64,000 nucleotides of DNA from Mermis nigrescens (taxonomy: Eukaryota > Nematoda > Enoplea > Mermithida > Mermithidae): the NCBI GenBank assembly GCA_036768485.1, contig JAVLUZ010000608.1, positions 74,501 to 138,500 of the forward strand, read 5' to 3'. Made by a program: the position numbers and the translations under genes. This document shows, piece after piece, positions 11,678 through 22,764 of this stretch (position 1 is its first letter; each line of letters starts with the position of its first letter). The notes beneath the pieces were generated by a model. It was not told where the DNA came from, did not search any database, and saw nothing but the letters and a program-made list of their open reading frames with translations.

Positions 11678-12450
11678 TATTTATTACAAAACAGATAAAT
11701 TAGAGCGTTTCGCTGAAACTTTTAAAATTATGACATTTATCTCTATAGGAGAAATTTTTCATTACAAAAATAAAGAATTAAATAGTTTTCTCTGAAAAGT
11801 ACTACGAGCATCTGTTTTATAATTGCTATTTTGAAATCTCATTTATTATGAAACTTATGAATGAGAACTTTTTTGAAACTTTTTTGTAAAATAATTACTC
11901 AGCCAGCTTGAATTTTAGAAATGTGAAGGAAATAATGACAGAAATTAAAAAATTAACAATTCGTCTATAAAATAATACGAATGACGATTTATAATTATCT
12001 TTTAAAATCTTATTTATTACAAAAGTAACGAATAAATTTGCGCGTTCCGATGATATTTTAACTTGTATCAATTTTTCAGTCAGCCTGACCCTTAGAACGA
12101 ATCTTTCATTGAAGGAATAAAATAATAAAATACTTTTGTTCATGAAATTATATGAATACGTATTTTATGATTAATTTTTTCGAATCTTATTTATTACAAA
12201 ACTAGTAAATTAGCGCTTTTTGCGGTAATTTTTCCTTGAAATAATTTATCAGTCTGATCGTTATCTGTTTGAAAAAACTTTTTATTGCAAAAATGAATAC
12301 TTGACTGTATATTTTTGTCCGTAAAATATTAGAGTACGAGTTTTGTAATTAATTTTTCAAAATTTTATTGCACAGCTAAAGAATTAGCGCGTTTTGATGA
12401 AATTGTTTCTTGAAATAATTACTCAATTAATGCGACCTTGTATATTAGCT
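11678..12450. repeat. Tandem array of about 170-bp units
   Basis: TTTATTAC or a close variant, followed by AAAA..TAAATTAG(A)GCG, recurs at about 11678, 11841, 12011, 12189 and 12362, spacing 163-178 bp. Each unit later carries TGAAATAATT-CTCAG and a TTTTATAATT block. Units are diverged (many substitutions by eye), so this is an old array. The length is close to that of many animal satellites. Confidence 0.65.
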
Positions 12451-13305
12451 TGCTTACTCTATTCCACCTTTAATATCTTTTTAAAGTTTTACAAAATTAA
12501 ATGAGGCATACCAGCTGCACCAGAATAACCTTTCAATGAAACCATTTTTGCAATATCTCTGTCCGTGATAGACGTAAAGTTGTTGTCTGTACGTTGTACG
12601 ATACAACCTTAATTGAGAAAAATATTGAATCACCATCATTCGTCCATCAATTCATTCGATTACGTCATATTACTAAAATACAAATTCATGATAATTCAAA
12701 AAACAATTAAATTGTGAAAAATATTGAGATTGTCGCACGCATATTTTAAACCTCAAGTTGTCAAATACGTAGCTGGTTATTTGTAGTTTTGGTCAGTCGT
12801 TATAATAAACTGATAAATGTTTAGCCAGTCATTCCAATTTCAGAACCATTCGATTTTTCTACAAAATATTTATCACATATTTCTGAATTATTTATTAAAT
12901 AACGTTCCGAAATATAAACTTTGCTGAATGAGGAGAAACTACTCCGATTTTCGAATCATAGGTGACTAGATTTTTTAAATAAAGTCCTTCACATCACTTC
13001 GTTTAGTTATAATGAGTTTTAATTAATTTAGTTGCCATTTATCGTAAATTTATTATTTTTTGTGCCTATTCGCGCAATATATATTGTAGATATTATAAAT
13101 GAAAAAATCGATTCCTACTAGAAAAGTGCATCTCACGGCCGCTTTCGTCCCCGTAGCAACCGTATCCATATTTGTTGTTGATAATTAAGAGAATTTGCTC
13201 GTGCGGGTGTTCATCGAATAATGAGCAAGAAGGCCTATGAAGAAAAATTTTTTCGTAAGCGCAGAGCTTTACTCCAACTTTTCTTCAAACCATTAAAACT
13301 ATTAA
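12451..13305. other. Gene-free stretch
   Basis: This is AT-rich DNA without a recognised feature, ending where the TCATAGG-type element copy F begins. Confidence 0.4.
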
Positions 13306-13574
13306 ACATAGGTAGCGCGTTAGCGCGTAAAAATAATATATAATATACCAACATACCAATACCAATACTCGGGTTACCCTAAAAAGTGACTCCCCCTATA
13401 GCTGTAAGGGCGCACATCTAGGAAGTGCGATTTTTTTAAAGATAGATAATAAGAAAATTCGCTTCCCAATTTTTTTTATATTAGTTTACACTCAATTTCT
13501 AGGTAGTGATTAGCGTGTAAAGTATACACGAAAAATCCAAATCTCTGTCAATTGCTTGCGGGGGCCAATTTTTT

Positions 13575-14072
13575 CAAATGTTGCCCATACTTGTAGGCAC
13601 ACGTGGGCGTGTGGGGGTGGTAAGGTTTGGGGGTATGCACCCCCAGAAGTTGGAATACCCCCAGAAATCAAAATACCCTCCAGGAAATTTTTTTTTGCTT
13701 TTTTGGCGATTTTTTGATGCCATTGGATAGTGCTCAATTAGAAACGTTGAAAAATGGTGTTTTTCGCCAAACGATCACTTGTAAGCAGGGGCGGATTTAA
13801 GTGGGGCGGGGAGGGGCGCCCGCCCCCCCCTATTGGCCCGAAATAGTGCGCAAAATTAAGGATTTTTGAGCGATTTTCGGATTAAAACAGCTAATTTTTC
13901 CGCCCAAGTCGGGGTTCCGCCCCCCCCCCTTTAGGGGTATGCCCCCCCTTTTGGAAAATCCTGGATACGCCACTGATTTTAAGACCACTTTTTGACCTTT
14001 AAAAATTTTTTTACCTTCCCCCAGAAATTTTCTTACCCCCTCCCCCGAATTTTGGTGCTGCCCACCTCTGCT
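13575..14072 (-). mobile_element. GTGGGCAGC-family MITE nested in copy F
   Basis: Read on the - strand it follows the full-length element at 26046-26312 from GTGGGCAGCACCAAAATTC (14072) to the terminal CACGTGGGCG end near 13600. It is itself split by the 190-bp hAT-like insertion at 13786-13975. It is non-coding. Confidence 0.75.
13786..13975. mobile_element. hAT-like MITE nested in the MITE
   Basis: It starts CAGGGGCGGAT and ends ATACGCCACTG, with very C-rich and G-rich interior. Flanking octamers CTTGTAAG and ATTTTAAG agree at 6 of 8 positions and fall where the host MITE reads ...CTTTTAAG..., which supports a duplicated 8-bp target as made by hAT transposases. It has no coding capacity. 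Confidence 0.7.
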
Positions 14073-14577
14073 TGTAGATTACGAATCCGTACTAAAAATT
14101 TTTCTACACCGGTCGGCTCTTGTCCTACAGTTAGACGAACGTTGAATTTAAATTTTTTCCAATTCAGCGCCTGTAAACAACTCATTCAGGCTCTTTTAAT
14201 TTTTTGAAATTCGAAGTGGGTCTTGATCTACAGTATGCTAAGAGTAATCAACTGGGGTGAAAAAAACAACTTTTTGTCGGTTTTTGACTGCCCACTTCTC
14301 TGCTTATAAGTTGCCAGCTTCAGAATATAAAAAAGTAGATTTCAGTGGCTGAACCTGTAATTTGGCAGTGTTTGTATAAAGTTAAAATGGAATTATTTAT
14401 TGGAGCTTGTAGTTTACACTCAGAGGTGGACTAAAAACACGTTTTACCTCTTTTTTAATTTGCCACAGCAATGCGAAAATCGAAGTATACTCTGCAGCCT
14501 CTGAAAAAAGAGTGTGTATTCTCAAAACCTTGATTTGCTGGTTCACTAACAGAAGAGCTTAAGAAGAAACTTTGATG

Positions 14578-14862
14578 TTATGAATCTTTCGATTTGTTGC
14601 TTATCAATATCGCTTTTTTAAAGACAGATAGACAATATTGAATAATCACTAATATGCGTCGCATCTTATTTGCTATATTAGGATCCTGCAGATAAATTTT
14701 CTTCTGCATTTCATCGTCATCTATCAAATTTTCCTTACTCATAATTCGTATTGTCATTCTCAATATCCTTACTTGCCTTGTACATTTTAGCTCTAATTGT
14801 TTATGCACGTTCTTAGTCCTTGTCAATAGCGCTCTAGCTGCGTTGTCCAAGTTCGATGGCAC
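14578..14862 (-). other. Orphan frame inside the tail loop of copy F
   Basis: A 94-residue frame (start ATG at 14862) lies between the inverted arms of the tail module. It is rich in Lys, Arg, Ile and Asp, opens MPSNLDNAARALLTRTKNVH and has an acidic DDDEM patch. I do not recognise it, there is no signal or membrane segment, and its loop position suggests captured sequence or chance. Other copies of the element do not carry it. Confidence 0.25.
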
Positions 14863-15066
14863 TTAAAGGTAAAAATCCGCAACGTTTGTCCTTTTTTACT
14901 TTAAATTGATCACTTTTACTTGGATAAGACACTGTTTTTCTTCTGCAGGCCGCAGAATGCACTTCGACTTTTGCTTTTCTTAGAGAAAGTCTCATTTTTA
15001 GCTTTTTCCTAAGATTTTTGCATGCATAAGTGACTTTTCCCTAGTTCCCATCTTTTACATCCTCAA

Positions 15067-16017
15067 TCAGATAGCGCGATAACGCTACCTATAATATACT
15101 TGGCCACCTTTTTTCTTATTCGTTGATTACAGCGAGTGTGAATTTTGTGTCCCCTCCTCACAGCAACAACGGCACACACCTGGGAGGTGCGGTTTTTTGA
15201 TCGATTGATAATTAAAAAACTCGATCTTAATTTTTTGAAATTTGTTGACACTCAATACCGAGTTAGCAATGAGTGTGTAAAGTGTAACCGTAAAATCAAA
15301 TAATTTGCGGAGGGCCAATTTTTTTTAAATGTTGCCTTTGAGTTTAGTTATTACACATAAGTGTAAAGTATACGTGTTTTTTACTCTTTACGTGTCCCAC
15401 AGCTTTACTGACTCAATTTTGGTTTCTGTGCAGTCGAGTCAGTTTTCTATAATGTAGAGGGTTACATTATCTAAAAATCAATTTTTTTTTGCTTTTTACC
15501 CAATTTTTCTTGATCTGTGATCGTTTTAGTGCAAAGGGTTCGAGACGAAGAAAGAAATTTCTCCAGCTACTCCGCTTAGTAGGCGGAACATGCTGATTAT
15601 GCTAAAAATGTGCCCTTGAGCTAAGCATTACACATTCTAGTTTATTTTATTTCTGTACACCTAATATTGCATTATTAGCGCAAGTGTAAAGTTTACACTG
15701 AGAAGCACTTTTCAGCCCAGAGCATTAGGTATGGTCATTCTATTTTAAAAAATGATCTTCGTAACATCAGAATAACGAATCTGGCATTTAAACTTTTCTA
15801 TAGCCGGAAATCGTTGAGCTGTGAAGAGGTGAGGTTTGAATTATGCACATGTTTGCTAAAGCCAATATTTAACTCCGTATTGCATTTTTGTTGATCAGTT
15901 TTTTATTTTATAGATTTTTGACTCATCTTTAATCATTTTTATTTGCAAACATGCTCTGTTTTGAAGGTTATCTGGAATGAGAAACATGTTTTAAAATACT
16001 ACCTGCAAATTACTTCA
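15067..16017 (+). mobile_element. TCATAGG element, truncated copy E
   Basis: It begins TCAGATAGCGCGATAACGCTA between A and T inside the right tail arm of copy F. The CCTATAATATACTTGG block follows, then CCTCCTCACAGCAACAACGGC and GGAGGTGCGGTTTTTT, parallel to the head of copy A. The GTGTAAAG-rich body follows to about 15720. No tail module is present before copy A starts at 16018, so it is truncated. Confidence 0.6.
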
Positions 16018-18732
16018 TCATAGGTAGCGCGTTAGCGCGTACCTATAATATACTTGGGTACCCCCAACACCTGGGCACCCCCTACAGCTATAACGGGACA
16101 CTTCTGGAAGGTGCGGTTTTTTTTAAAGAAAGATAATAAAAAAATTCGCTGCCCGTGTTTTTTGTTTTTCTTGAAACTCAAAATTAACTGTGTAAAGAAG
16201 GTGTAAAGTTTTTGTGTAACGTTATAACATAGGACAAATTTTGGGACCTTTTTACTGCGGCATGTGGACAACTGAGTTTTGATGACTCGAAGGATTGAAC
16301 AGAATAGGATAATAGAGGGATGAATTCTACAGATGACCCTTTTTTTGTTTTTTGAAATTCGCATTATTTATCGAACGGCAGTGTAAAGAGTGCGAAAATC
16401 TGGGGGTGAAAAAGCACTTTTTGGTCGAGTTTTCAACCTTCCTATGTCCGATACTAACTCCGGTTATTAGGTTTTTAAAATGTTTTCTGACAGAAATGTA
16501 GAGCGGATCAAGGGCTACATTCTGCATATAAGCAAAGTCTTGTATGCTCTATGGTGAGTTAGATCCTGGGGTTTAAAGTTTACACTCTAGTGGATGGTGT
16601 AAAAAAACGGATTTTAACTAAGATTTCTCTGCCAAATTTTTCCGCTTATGAGTCAGTGCAAATCGAAGACAGCATTAATAAAGTGCCTTACAGGGGCTAA
16701 ACATCGCAGCAAACCGCATTTAAAAAAACGCAATATTGAGTTATTTATGGGGGTGTAAAGTTCGAAATCAGAGGTAAAAAATGGGCTAAAAAACACGTTT
16801 TTTCCGAAGTTTGATTGATAAATCATGCCAAATAATTTTTGCAACAGAATTTTGGCACACAGGAATGTACTACGATTTAAAAGCTACAAATTGTACCAAA
16901 CCGAATTTCTTTAAACTCAATGGGGAGTTCGGTACGGAATTTTAAAGTTTACAGTGTTTTAAATGATGGAAAATACGTTTTTGTTGCGTTTTTTGTTCGC
17001 CACTTTCTCCGTCCAGAAGTCGGGATAAGTCTAATAGAATAAAAATAAAGTGCTTTATATCGGGTGCATGTCAAAGCAAATTGTCTATACATTAATATTT
17101 AGCGAGTGTAAAGTCAAAAATTTGGAGTTTTAAATGCGTTTCTGTCTTGTTTTTTCTGCCTGCTTCTCCGGTTACGAGTCAGGGACACGTTTATCAAGTC
17201 TAGAAATGGACCAGGAATCAAATTTGATATGCCAGTCTGGCGCATATGTTTACACTCTACGGTGTTGTAAAGTAGTTTACACCAATTGTTAGTTTGCCCA
17301 TAGAACATTATGTTGACTTAATTTTTTCATAAATATTAATCGTAATATCGGAACAATATCAAAATTACGAATCTGACTAAAATCTTCTTTACACTAGGTG
17401 TTTACATGAAGTTTACACTACATATATATTTATCTTCGTTTTTGAGCATTCCTGAAACCTAATTTTTTCTTGGAGCCTAGAAGGTTTCAAAGGATCAAAT
17501 GTGAGACGTCACGTAGGCGCGTTTGTTTACATCCAACAGTGATGTAAAGTAGTTTACATTCATTGTTTATATGTCCTCAGACCATTGTAGAGACATAATT
17601 TTTTCATGAATGTTGATCATAATATCCGAGTAATTTTTGACACTGCATGTTAGCCTTTGTTCTAGAGCATTGCAAAAATCGAAATTTTTTCCTGAGATAT
17701 AAAAATTTACAGGGAATGAAATATATACGTCAATTGGGCGCGCTTGCTTACACTCAGCAGTATTGCAAAGTGGTTTAAACCTAATGTTTATTGTCTTTAA
17801 AACATTATGGAGACTCATTTTTCCATAAATGTTGAAAGAAATATCGGAGCAATATCAAAATTACGAATCCGACTAAAATATTCTTTACGCTATGTGTTTG
17901 TGTAAAGTTTACGTTACGTGTTAACCCTAATTCGATAGACTTGCAGAGACTTTGTAACTGAAGTCAAGAAATTTTCAAGGATTCATATGTGAGACATCAA
18001 TTAAGTGAGTTTGTTTACCCTCAAAAGTAATCTAAAGTGATTTAAAAATTATGTTCAAGTGTCCTTAGATCATTGAAGAGATGTAATTTTGTCTTAAATG
18101 GGTTGCATTAAAGTTAAATCTTTCTTAGCCGTGTTTATAATATGTTACACAAAATCTTGCACATGGAGAGCTATCGTTTAATTGATGTAAATTGCCTGCA
18201 AAAGTGGTTTAAAATGAACCAGCAATCACACTACTGTGCACAGAAGTCGACAAAGATATACAGCTTTATTGTAATCATGTACATTAATAAGCCGTAAACT
18301 GTTAGTATTCTCTACACCTAGTAGTTGTGTAAAGTTTGCACTATTCATTTGTTGTTAATATGTAGTCTATACTACAAATTTATTTTACTACCAAATCAAA
18401 GCGTTAGTGTTCCTTACATTTGATATTTGCGTGAAGTTTTTGAATTTTTGCCGAAAATCTTTGCCTTCTAATTTACCAACATCCCGCCTTTTCCATTTTC
18501 TTGAAGTTTAAAATCTTTTATAATTCTCTCATAATTTAATGGTAGGTTTTAACTTTAAGTTTCTCTTGGTTTACAACTCTCGCTTAGCAAGCTCATTTTT
18601 CAAAACTTTTTCATAGTGATCAGATTAGTTGCGTTTAGTTTGGAATTGGTGGACGGTCGTTATTTTATTACTCGGCTTAAATAAACCAAGTGACTATCTT
18701 TTGATTATTTTCTTCATCGCAAATTCAAACAC

Positions 18733-18803
18733 CCAATTTTCAATTTGAAAATTGACCAAAATTGATCCAATTTTCAATTTGAAAATTGAAAATTGGGTGT
18801 TTT
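18733..18803. repeat. Palindromic repeat in copy A
   Basis: CCAATTTTCAATTTGAAAATTG is a near-perfect palindrome. It occurs twice here, with a partial third at the right. The matching place in copy D (41836-41925) has three units, the clearest length difference between the two copies. Confidence 0.8.
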
Positions 18804-19107
18804 CAATTTCAAAAGTCACAACACATTGTGCTTGTGTATTGATTGAGTTAGGATTTGCAATGTGAATTCGTTGGTTAAATTTTTGTGCTTGATTATAAGT
18901 GAACTGCACATTAAGAAGAAATAACTTAATGCAGTTTCAATTTGAAAATGGATGGTGTCAATAAGGTTGTCTTGTTTAAAAAGGATAATGCTGATGTTAA
19001 GAACAATATTGTTTTCCGCGTTCTTGGACTGTTGTCATTATTGTGGCATGTTACTGATTGTGTTTACTGACTGATGTACTGAAATCACGCTAATTAAAAG
19101 TAGTGTA

Positions 19108-19872
19108 CTAGCAAAGAAAAATGCTCCGATGGAACAAAAAAGATGAATATACTTGGAATTGTGGATTATTATGGATGTAAAAGGAGGGGACTAGGAAAAA
19201 TCTACCTAAAGTCGGAAAATCTGCTAAAAATCACACTTTCTCTAAGCAACGCAAAAAATCGATGTATATTCTGCGGCCTCTAAAAAAGTGTCTTTTTTAA
19301 ATAATGTTCGAAGTTTCAGATAAGAGTGTATAAACGAAATCTATCAAGGTTACTTTTTTAAATTGCTGGCACCTGATTGATATGTAGAAAAGTAAGAGGT
19401 ATTGTATTTAAAGTTGTTTTGTTTTATGAGCATTATAGCAAGCAAAGCAGGAGCCGATTGATCAGTGCACACAATCGTTTCGGGCATGCTAGTGTATCTA
19501 CATTAAGTCTGTTTCAAGTCAACTTACGTGTTTCCTACTGTTTTTAACCAACCATGTCTTCAATTGTCTTCGATGTTTGCTATTTCATTCAATTGGCTTG
19601 GAAGACTGTTAGTTTACTTAATATCATTTCCCATAGCTACTGCATAGCTAACGTGCTGCTGTTTCAATCATTGTTATGGTTGAATATTTATTTTAATCTG
19701 TTGGCCGCAGAATATACATCAATTTTTGCGTTGCTTAGAGAAAGTGTGATTTTTAGCAGATGTTCCGACTTTAGGTAGATTTTTCCTAGTCCCCTCCTTT
19801 TACATCCATAATAATCCACAATTCCAAGTATATTCATCTTTTTTGTTCCATCGGAGCATTTTTCTTTGCTAG
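19108..19872. repeat. Tail module of copy A: inverted repeat with loop
   Basis: Arms of about 175 bp (19108-19285 and 19697-19872) are inverted copies. The left starts CTAGCAAAGAAAAATGCTCC and the right ends with its complement. TA lies on both outer sides. Inside the arms, AATATACTTGG is also present in the head of the element. The loop (about 400 bp) has no coding frame of note. Confidence 0.8.
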
Positions 19873-20359
19873 TAATAATAATAATTCTTATGTGCGGTCT
19901 TTATCAAACCGATACCAATATTTTTTCTTGTTGAAATCTATGCAAATTTATGTATGTCCATTTTTGTGATGTATGCGGCCCATAAATTTTCTTAAATTAT
20001 TTTCATTTGCTGACGCGTCGACCGGATTGTTTATTTGCGGCCGGAATCGTTCATGTTGTCTTGCTCGACTACTAATTTTTGTTGCTTTCTCGTTCATTGT
20101 TCATTTGCATGCGATTTTTGGCAGCCATCATCGCGTTGCTCTACACACTGATGTATTTTTTGCCCCACGCCTGGCTTTCGCTTGCCGTTTCTGTCGATGC
20201 AGGATTTTACTTTAATTAGGTTAATAAGGTCACTGGCGTAAATTTTTACTCAATAAATTTCTGACTACCGTAATCTTTCTTTCAATGTCCACACTTGAGA
20301 TTGAAGCTTTATACTGTTGAAGAAAAATAAAGACTATTGCTCTTTATCTTTGCTTAAGC
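19873..20359. other. Gene-free stretch
   Basis: It contains an 80-residue frame (19973-20215) of mixed composition with no family match; otherwise nothing recognised. Confidence 0.35.
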
Positions 20360-21444
20360 AAGCTCTAGATTTAAGAGTCAGTTTCTGTAAGGACCACCTT
20401 GACCTTACGTAAGTAAAAAAATAATTTTTCTTAATTTTAACATATATTACACAAATTTTTACGCTTATTCCGAATCTGAAAACCGTTTTACACAAAAATA
20501 ATTTTTTGCTGACTTATAGGGGTGTAAAGTGTGAAAAATCGGAATATGTGCCGAATTTCATATGTTGATTAATATTTTCCAGAATAATTAACATTTTTTA
20601 ATGCAGTTTTTTAAACTACAGAAGATCAAAAAGGCTTCACAAAAAGTAAAAAAAGTTTGTTTACCGGATCATCCCACGGGATACAGCAGTCAATAAAAGT
20701 CAAAAATATGAATTTTTGCACTTGCAACAGTTTTACTTTTTTAGCCATAAATCCAGAGTGGTCATACAGAATCGAACCTTATTTCATCACAATATGTGCC
20801 ACCTATGTACCCATTTTTGTGTAAAAAATGTAGGATATGTGATGGATAGTTATTGACCACTTTCGACAAACGTGAAATTAACTCATGTGTTCAAATTTCA
20901 AAAATGATACATTTGTGCTATAAAAAATTTAACGTTTCGATCTATAACTCCAGAACTGTAGAACATTGTGTGACTGCATTATACCACAGCTTGTACCATC
21001 TATGTGCCTAAGTGCTTGCAAAAGATCATGCGTATACCTTAAGTGGTTGTTGACTATTTCTGACAAACGGTAATTCAACATAATTGGTCAAAGTCGAAAA
21101 AATCATACATGTGTGGAACAAATAACTTTCCTTTTGGAGCTGTAATCCGGAAAATAAAATTCATCTTGTAGCCACATTACACCACAATTTGCACTATCTA
21201 TTTGCCTAATTATATGCAAAAATCCATCCATATGTGCTTGATATTTATTGACCATTTTCTGGAAACGTAAACTTAAATCCATTGTTCAAAATCGAAGAAA
21301 TCACACATTTGTGCTTAGAATAATTTTGCTTTTGAAATTATGCAATAATACACATTCGCATTGATGGGAGAGGTGGATTTGGGTAGAACCCTTTCCCTGG
21401 TACCTTGGAGTTGGATCTCATAATCCTGGGACCACACGTGGGCA

Positions 21445-21600
21445 GCACCAAAATTCTGGGGGGGGGTTGCAAGATTTTTCAAAGGTCAAAAAATGGCCTT
21501 AAAATGGTGGTATGGCAAAAAGACACCATTTTTTAACGTTTCGCATCAAGCAATATCCATCGGCATCAAAAAATTGCGAAAAAAATTCAAAAATGGATTT
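21445..21600 (+). mobile_element. GTGGGCAGC-family MITE, 5' part, at the start of the foldback core
   Basis: CACGTGGGCAGCACCAAAATTCTGG followed by GGTCAAAAAATGG, ACACCATTTTTTAACGTTTC and GGCATCAAAAAATTGCG matches the left 60% of 26046-26312. It abuts the coding remnant at about 21600. It could have removed the gene's upstream part by insertion. Confidence 0.65.
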
Positions 21601-22764
21601 CACTCAGCCAATACGTTGTCATCTATGATGAGTATATCACAAGTCACTGGAATAACTGTGAAAAGGTGGGATTTTAGTGACCCACAATCTGGAAAAAGGT
21701 GATTGTGACCGTGCTGCAGCTGTTATAAAACGGAAAATAAAGCTATTCATTGATGCAAATCATAAATGCACCACAGCAGAAGAATTTATCAACTGCATTC
21801 CATCATATGGTGGTGTGAAAGGAAGCTCAGTCATCTATGGCACTGTGGTGCAAGGAAGAAAGAGTGCTGCTAAAATGAACAACATTAACTTTTTGAACAA
21901 TTTCGTGTTTGAAAATGATGAGATTCGAGCATGGAAATCTTATCAAATTGGATATGGAGCCACCATTCCAAAAAGCTCGTGGTTTGTAAGAGATGGAACA
22001 TCATCATTTAATGTGAATAGTATCATACATCAAGGAAAACAGCCAGGAGAAATTGATCCCAGGACTATCTGGCAACCCATCCTAGAAGAGCCCATGACAA
22101 GGGACCAGTCAACAGCAACATTTGTGCCAGTTTTACCAGAAGAAGAGAGCTCAGCAAGATCCTTGCAACTGTTTACTTGTACTGTTCCTGGTTGCATGAA
22201 ATCATTTCAAAGACATCGATCCCTTGAAAATCACATGGAGTTAGCAAATCACCAGTTTCAGCCCTAGCGACTGACATTGAGTGATGCAGCTATTACAACG
22301 TACAAGAAACAAATAGAAAATTGGCAGCTAATGCCCCGGCTTCCAAGTCTAAATGAAGTTTTGCAGCAATTCTGGGAGATGTACGCAGATGATGATTCAA
22401 TCCAAAGATTACCAACTGGCTGGGCTTTAAGGCAAAAAAGATCTTGTAAAGCATTCACAGAAAACCAGCGCCAATATTTGCTTAAAAAATTTGATCATGG
22501 GATTGAGACTCGAAGAAAGTGCGATCCAAGGAAGACTGCAACTGAAATGCGAAGATTGCCCCAATTCAAGCAATCTGAGTTTTTATCATGGCAGCAAATT
22601 GCAGGATTTTGGTCGCGGGAAGCACGAAAAAGATAAGCAATTGTCCCAACTGAAACTGATGAAGATGACTGCTTAGAAGATTTTTTCCAACCAGACCAAA
22701 ATGTAGATGATGAGGCAGATGATGTTGAAGACACATTGATTCATTCAGAATGTTTTGACAATTG
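21600..22764 (+). pseudogene. Broken C2H2 zinc-finger gene of a repetitive animal family
   Basis: The readable order is: VTGITVKRWDFSDPQSGK in one frame, then GDCDRAAAVIKRKIKLF in the next, a one-base shift in the A-run at about 21694. Then come a GGVKGSS block, LNNF.FE...RAWKSYQIG, a C2H2 finger (FTCTVPGCMKSFQRH..LENH), and after TAG (22265) LPTGWALRQKR and FTENQRQYLLKKFDHGIETR...DP..TATEM...LSWQQIAGFWSRE. After TAA (22634) an acidic tail runs to a stop at 22762. From memory, multi-copy uncharacterised proteins of cnidarians and fish share this WDFS.PQ.GK / C2H2 / GWAL / F.....YL...F..G / DP / QI..F.SR layout. The function is unknown. One frameshift and two nonsense codons mean it is not expressed as one protein. 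Confidence 0.7.

Larger units (their letters stand above)
13306..15066 (+). mobile_element. TCATAGG element, old copy F
   Basis: The head CATAGGTAGCGCGTTAGCG starts near 13306 and is followed by the same order of landmarks as younger copies (a C-rich block, CAGCTATAAGGGCGCAC-like, AGGTGCGATTTTTTT, AAAATTCGCT). The body resumes at about 14075-14460 after a nested MITE. The tail module is present as left arm (14470-14525, CGAAGTATACTCTGCAGCCTCTG) and right arm (14945-15066). The right arm is cut at 15066 where copy E begins, so the CTAG end is missing. The right half of the head hairpin is also lost. Confidence 0.65.
16018..19872 (+). mobile_element. TCATAGG...CTAG element, copy A (Helitron-like ends)
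   Basis: This is a 3.86-kb non-coding element. The boundary is set by comparison with copy D, with which it is almost identical from TCATAGG to CTAG while flanks differ; A precedes and T follows in both. Parts in order: hairpin head (16020-16046), C-rich block, body of tandem modules of roughly 190-280 bp each with GTGTAAAG and TTTACAC, AATTTTCAATTTGAAAATT palindromes at 18735-18800, and inverted-repeat tail. TC...CTAG between A and T is what is known of canonical Helitron ends. The usual small 3' hairpin is not seen and no Rep/helicase is encoded, so superfamily assignment is inference. Confidence 0.75.

Noticed and set aside
15127..15318. Possible CRISPR-like or riboswitch structure in the TTTACAC repeats
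   Set aside because: Unit lengths vary, there are no unique spacers, and the context is a eukaryotic transposon.
16032..16527. Open frames in copy A repeated in copy D (for example 16032-16527 and 39193-39633)
   Set aside because: They are shared only because the elements are nearly identical. Copies B and C have no equivalent frame and the composition is that of the tandem modules.
21677..22764. Alternative genetic code in which TAG and TAA are read through
   Set aside because: SRPRA exons use standard codons without in-frame stops, and the remnant also has a frameshift, so simple decay explains it.
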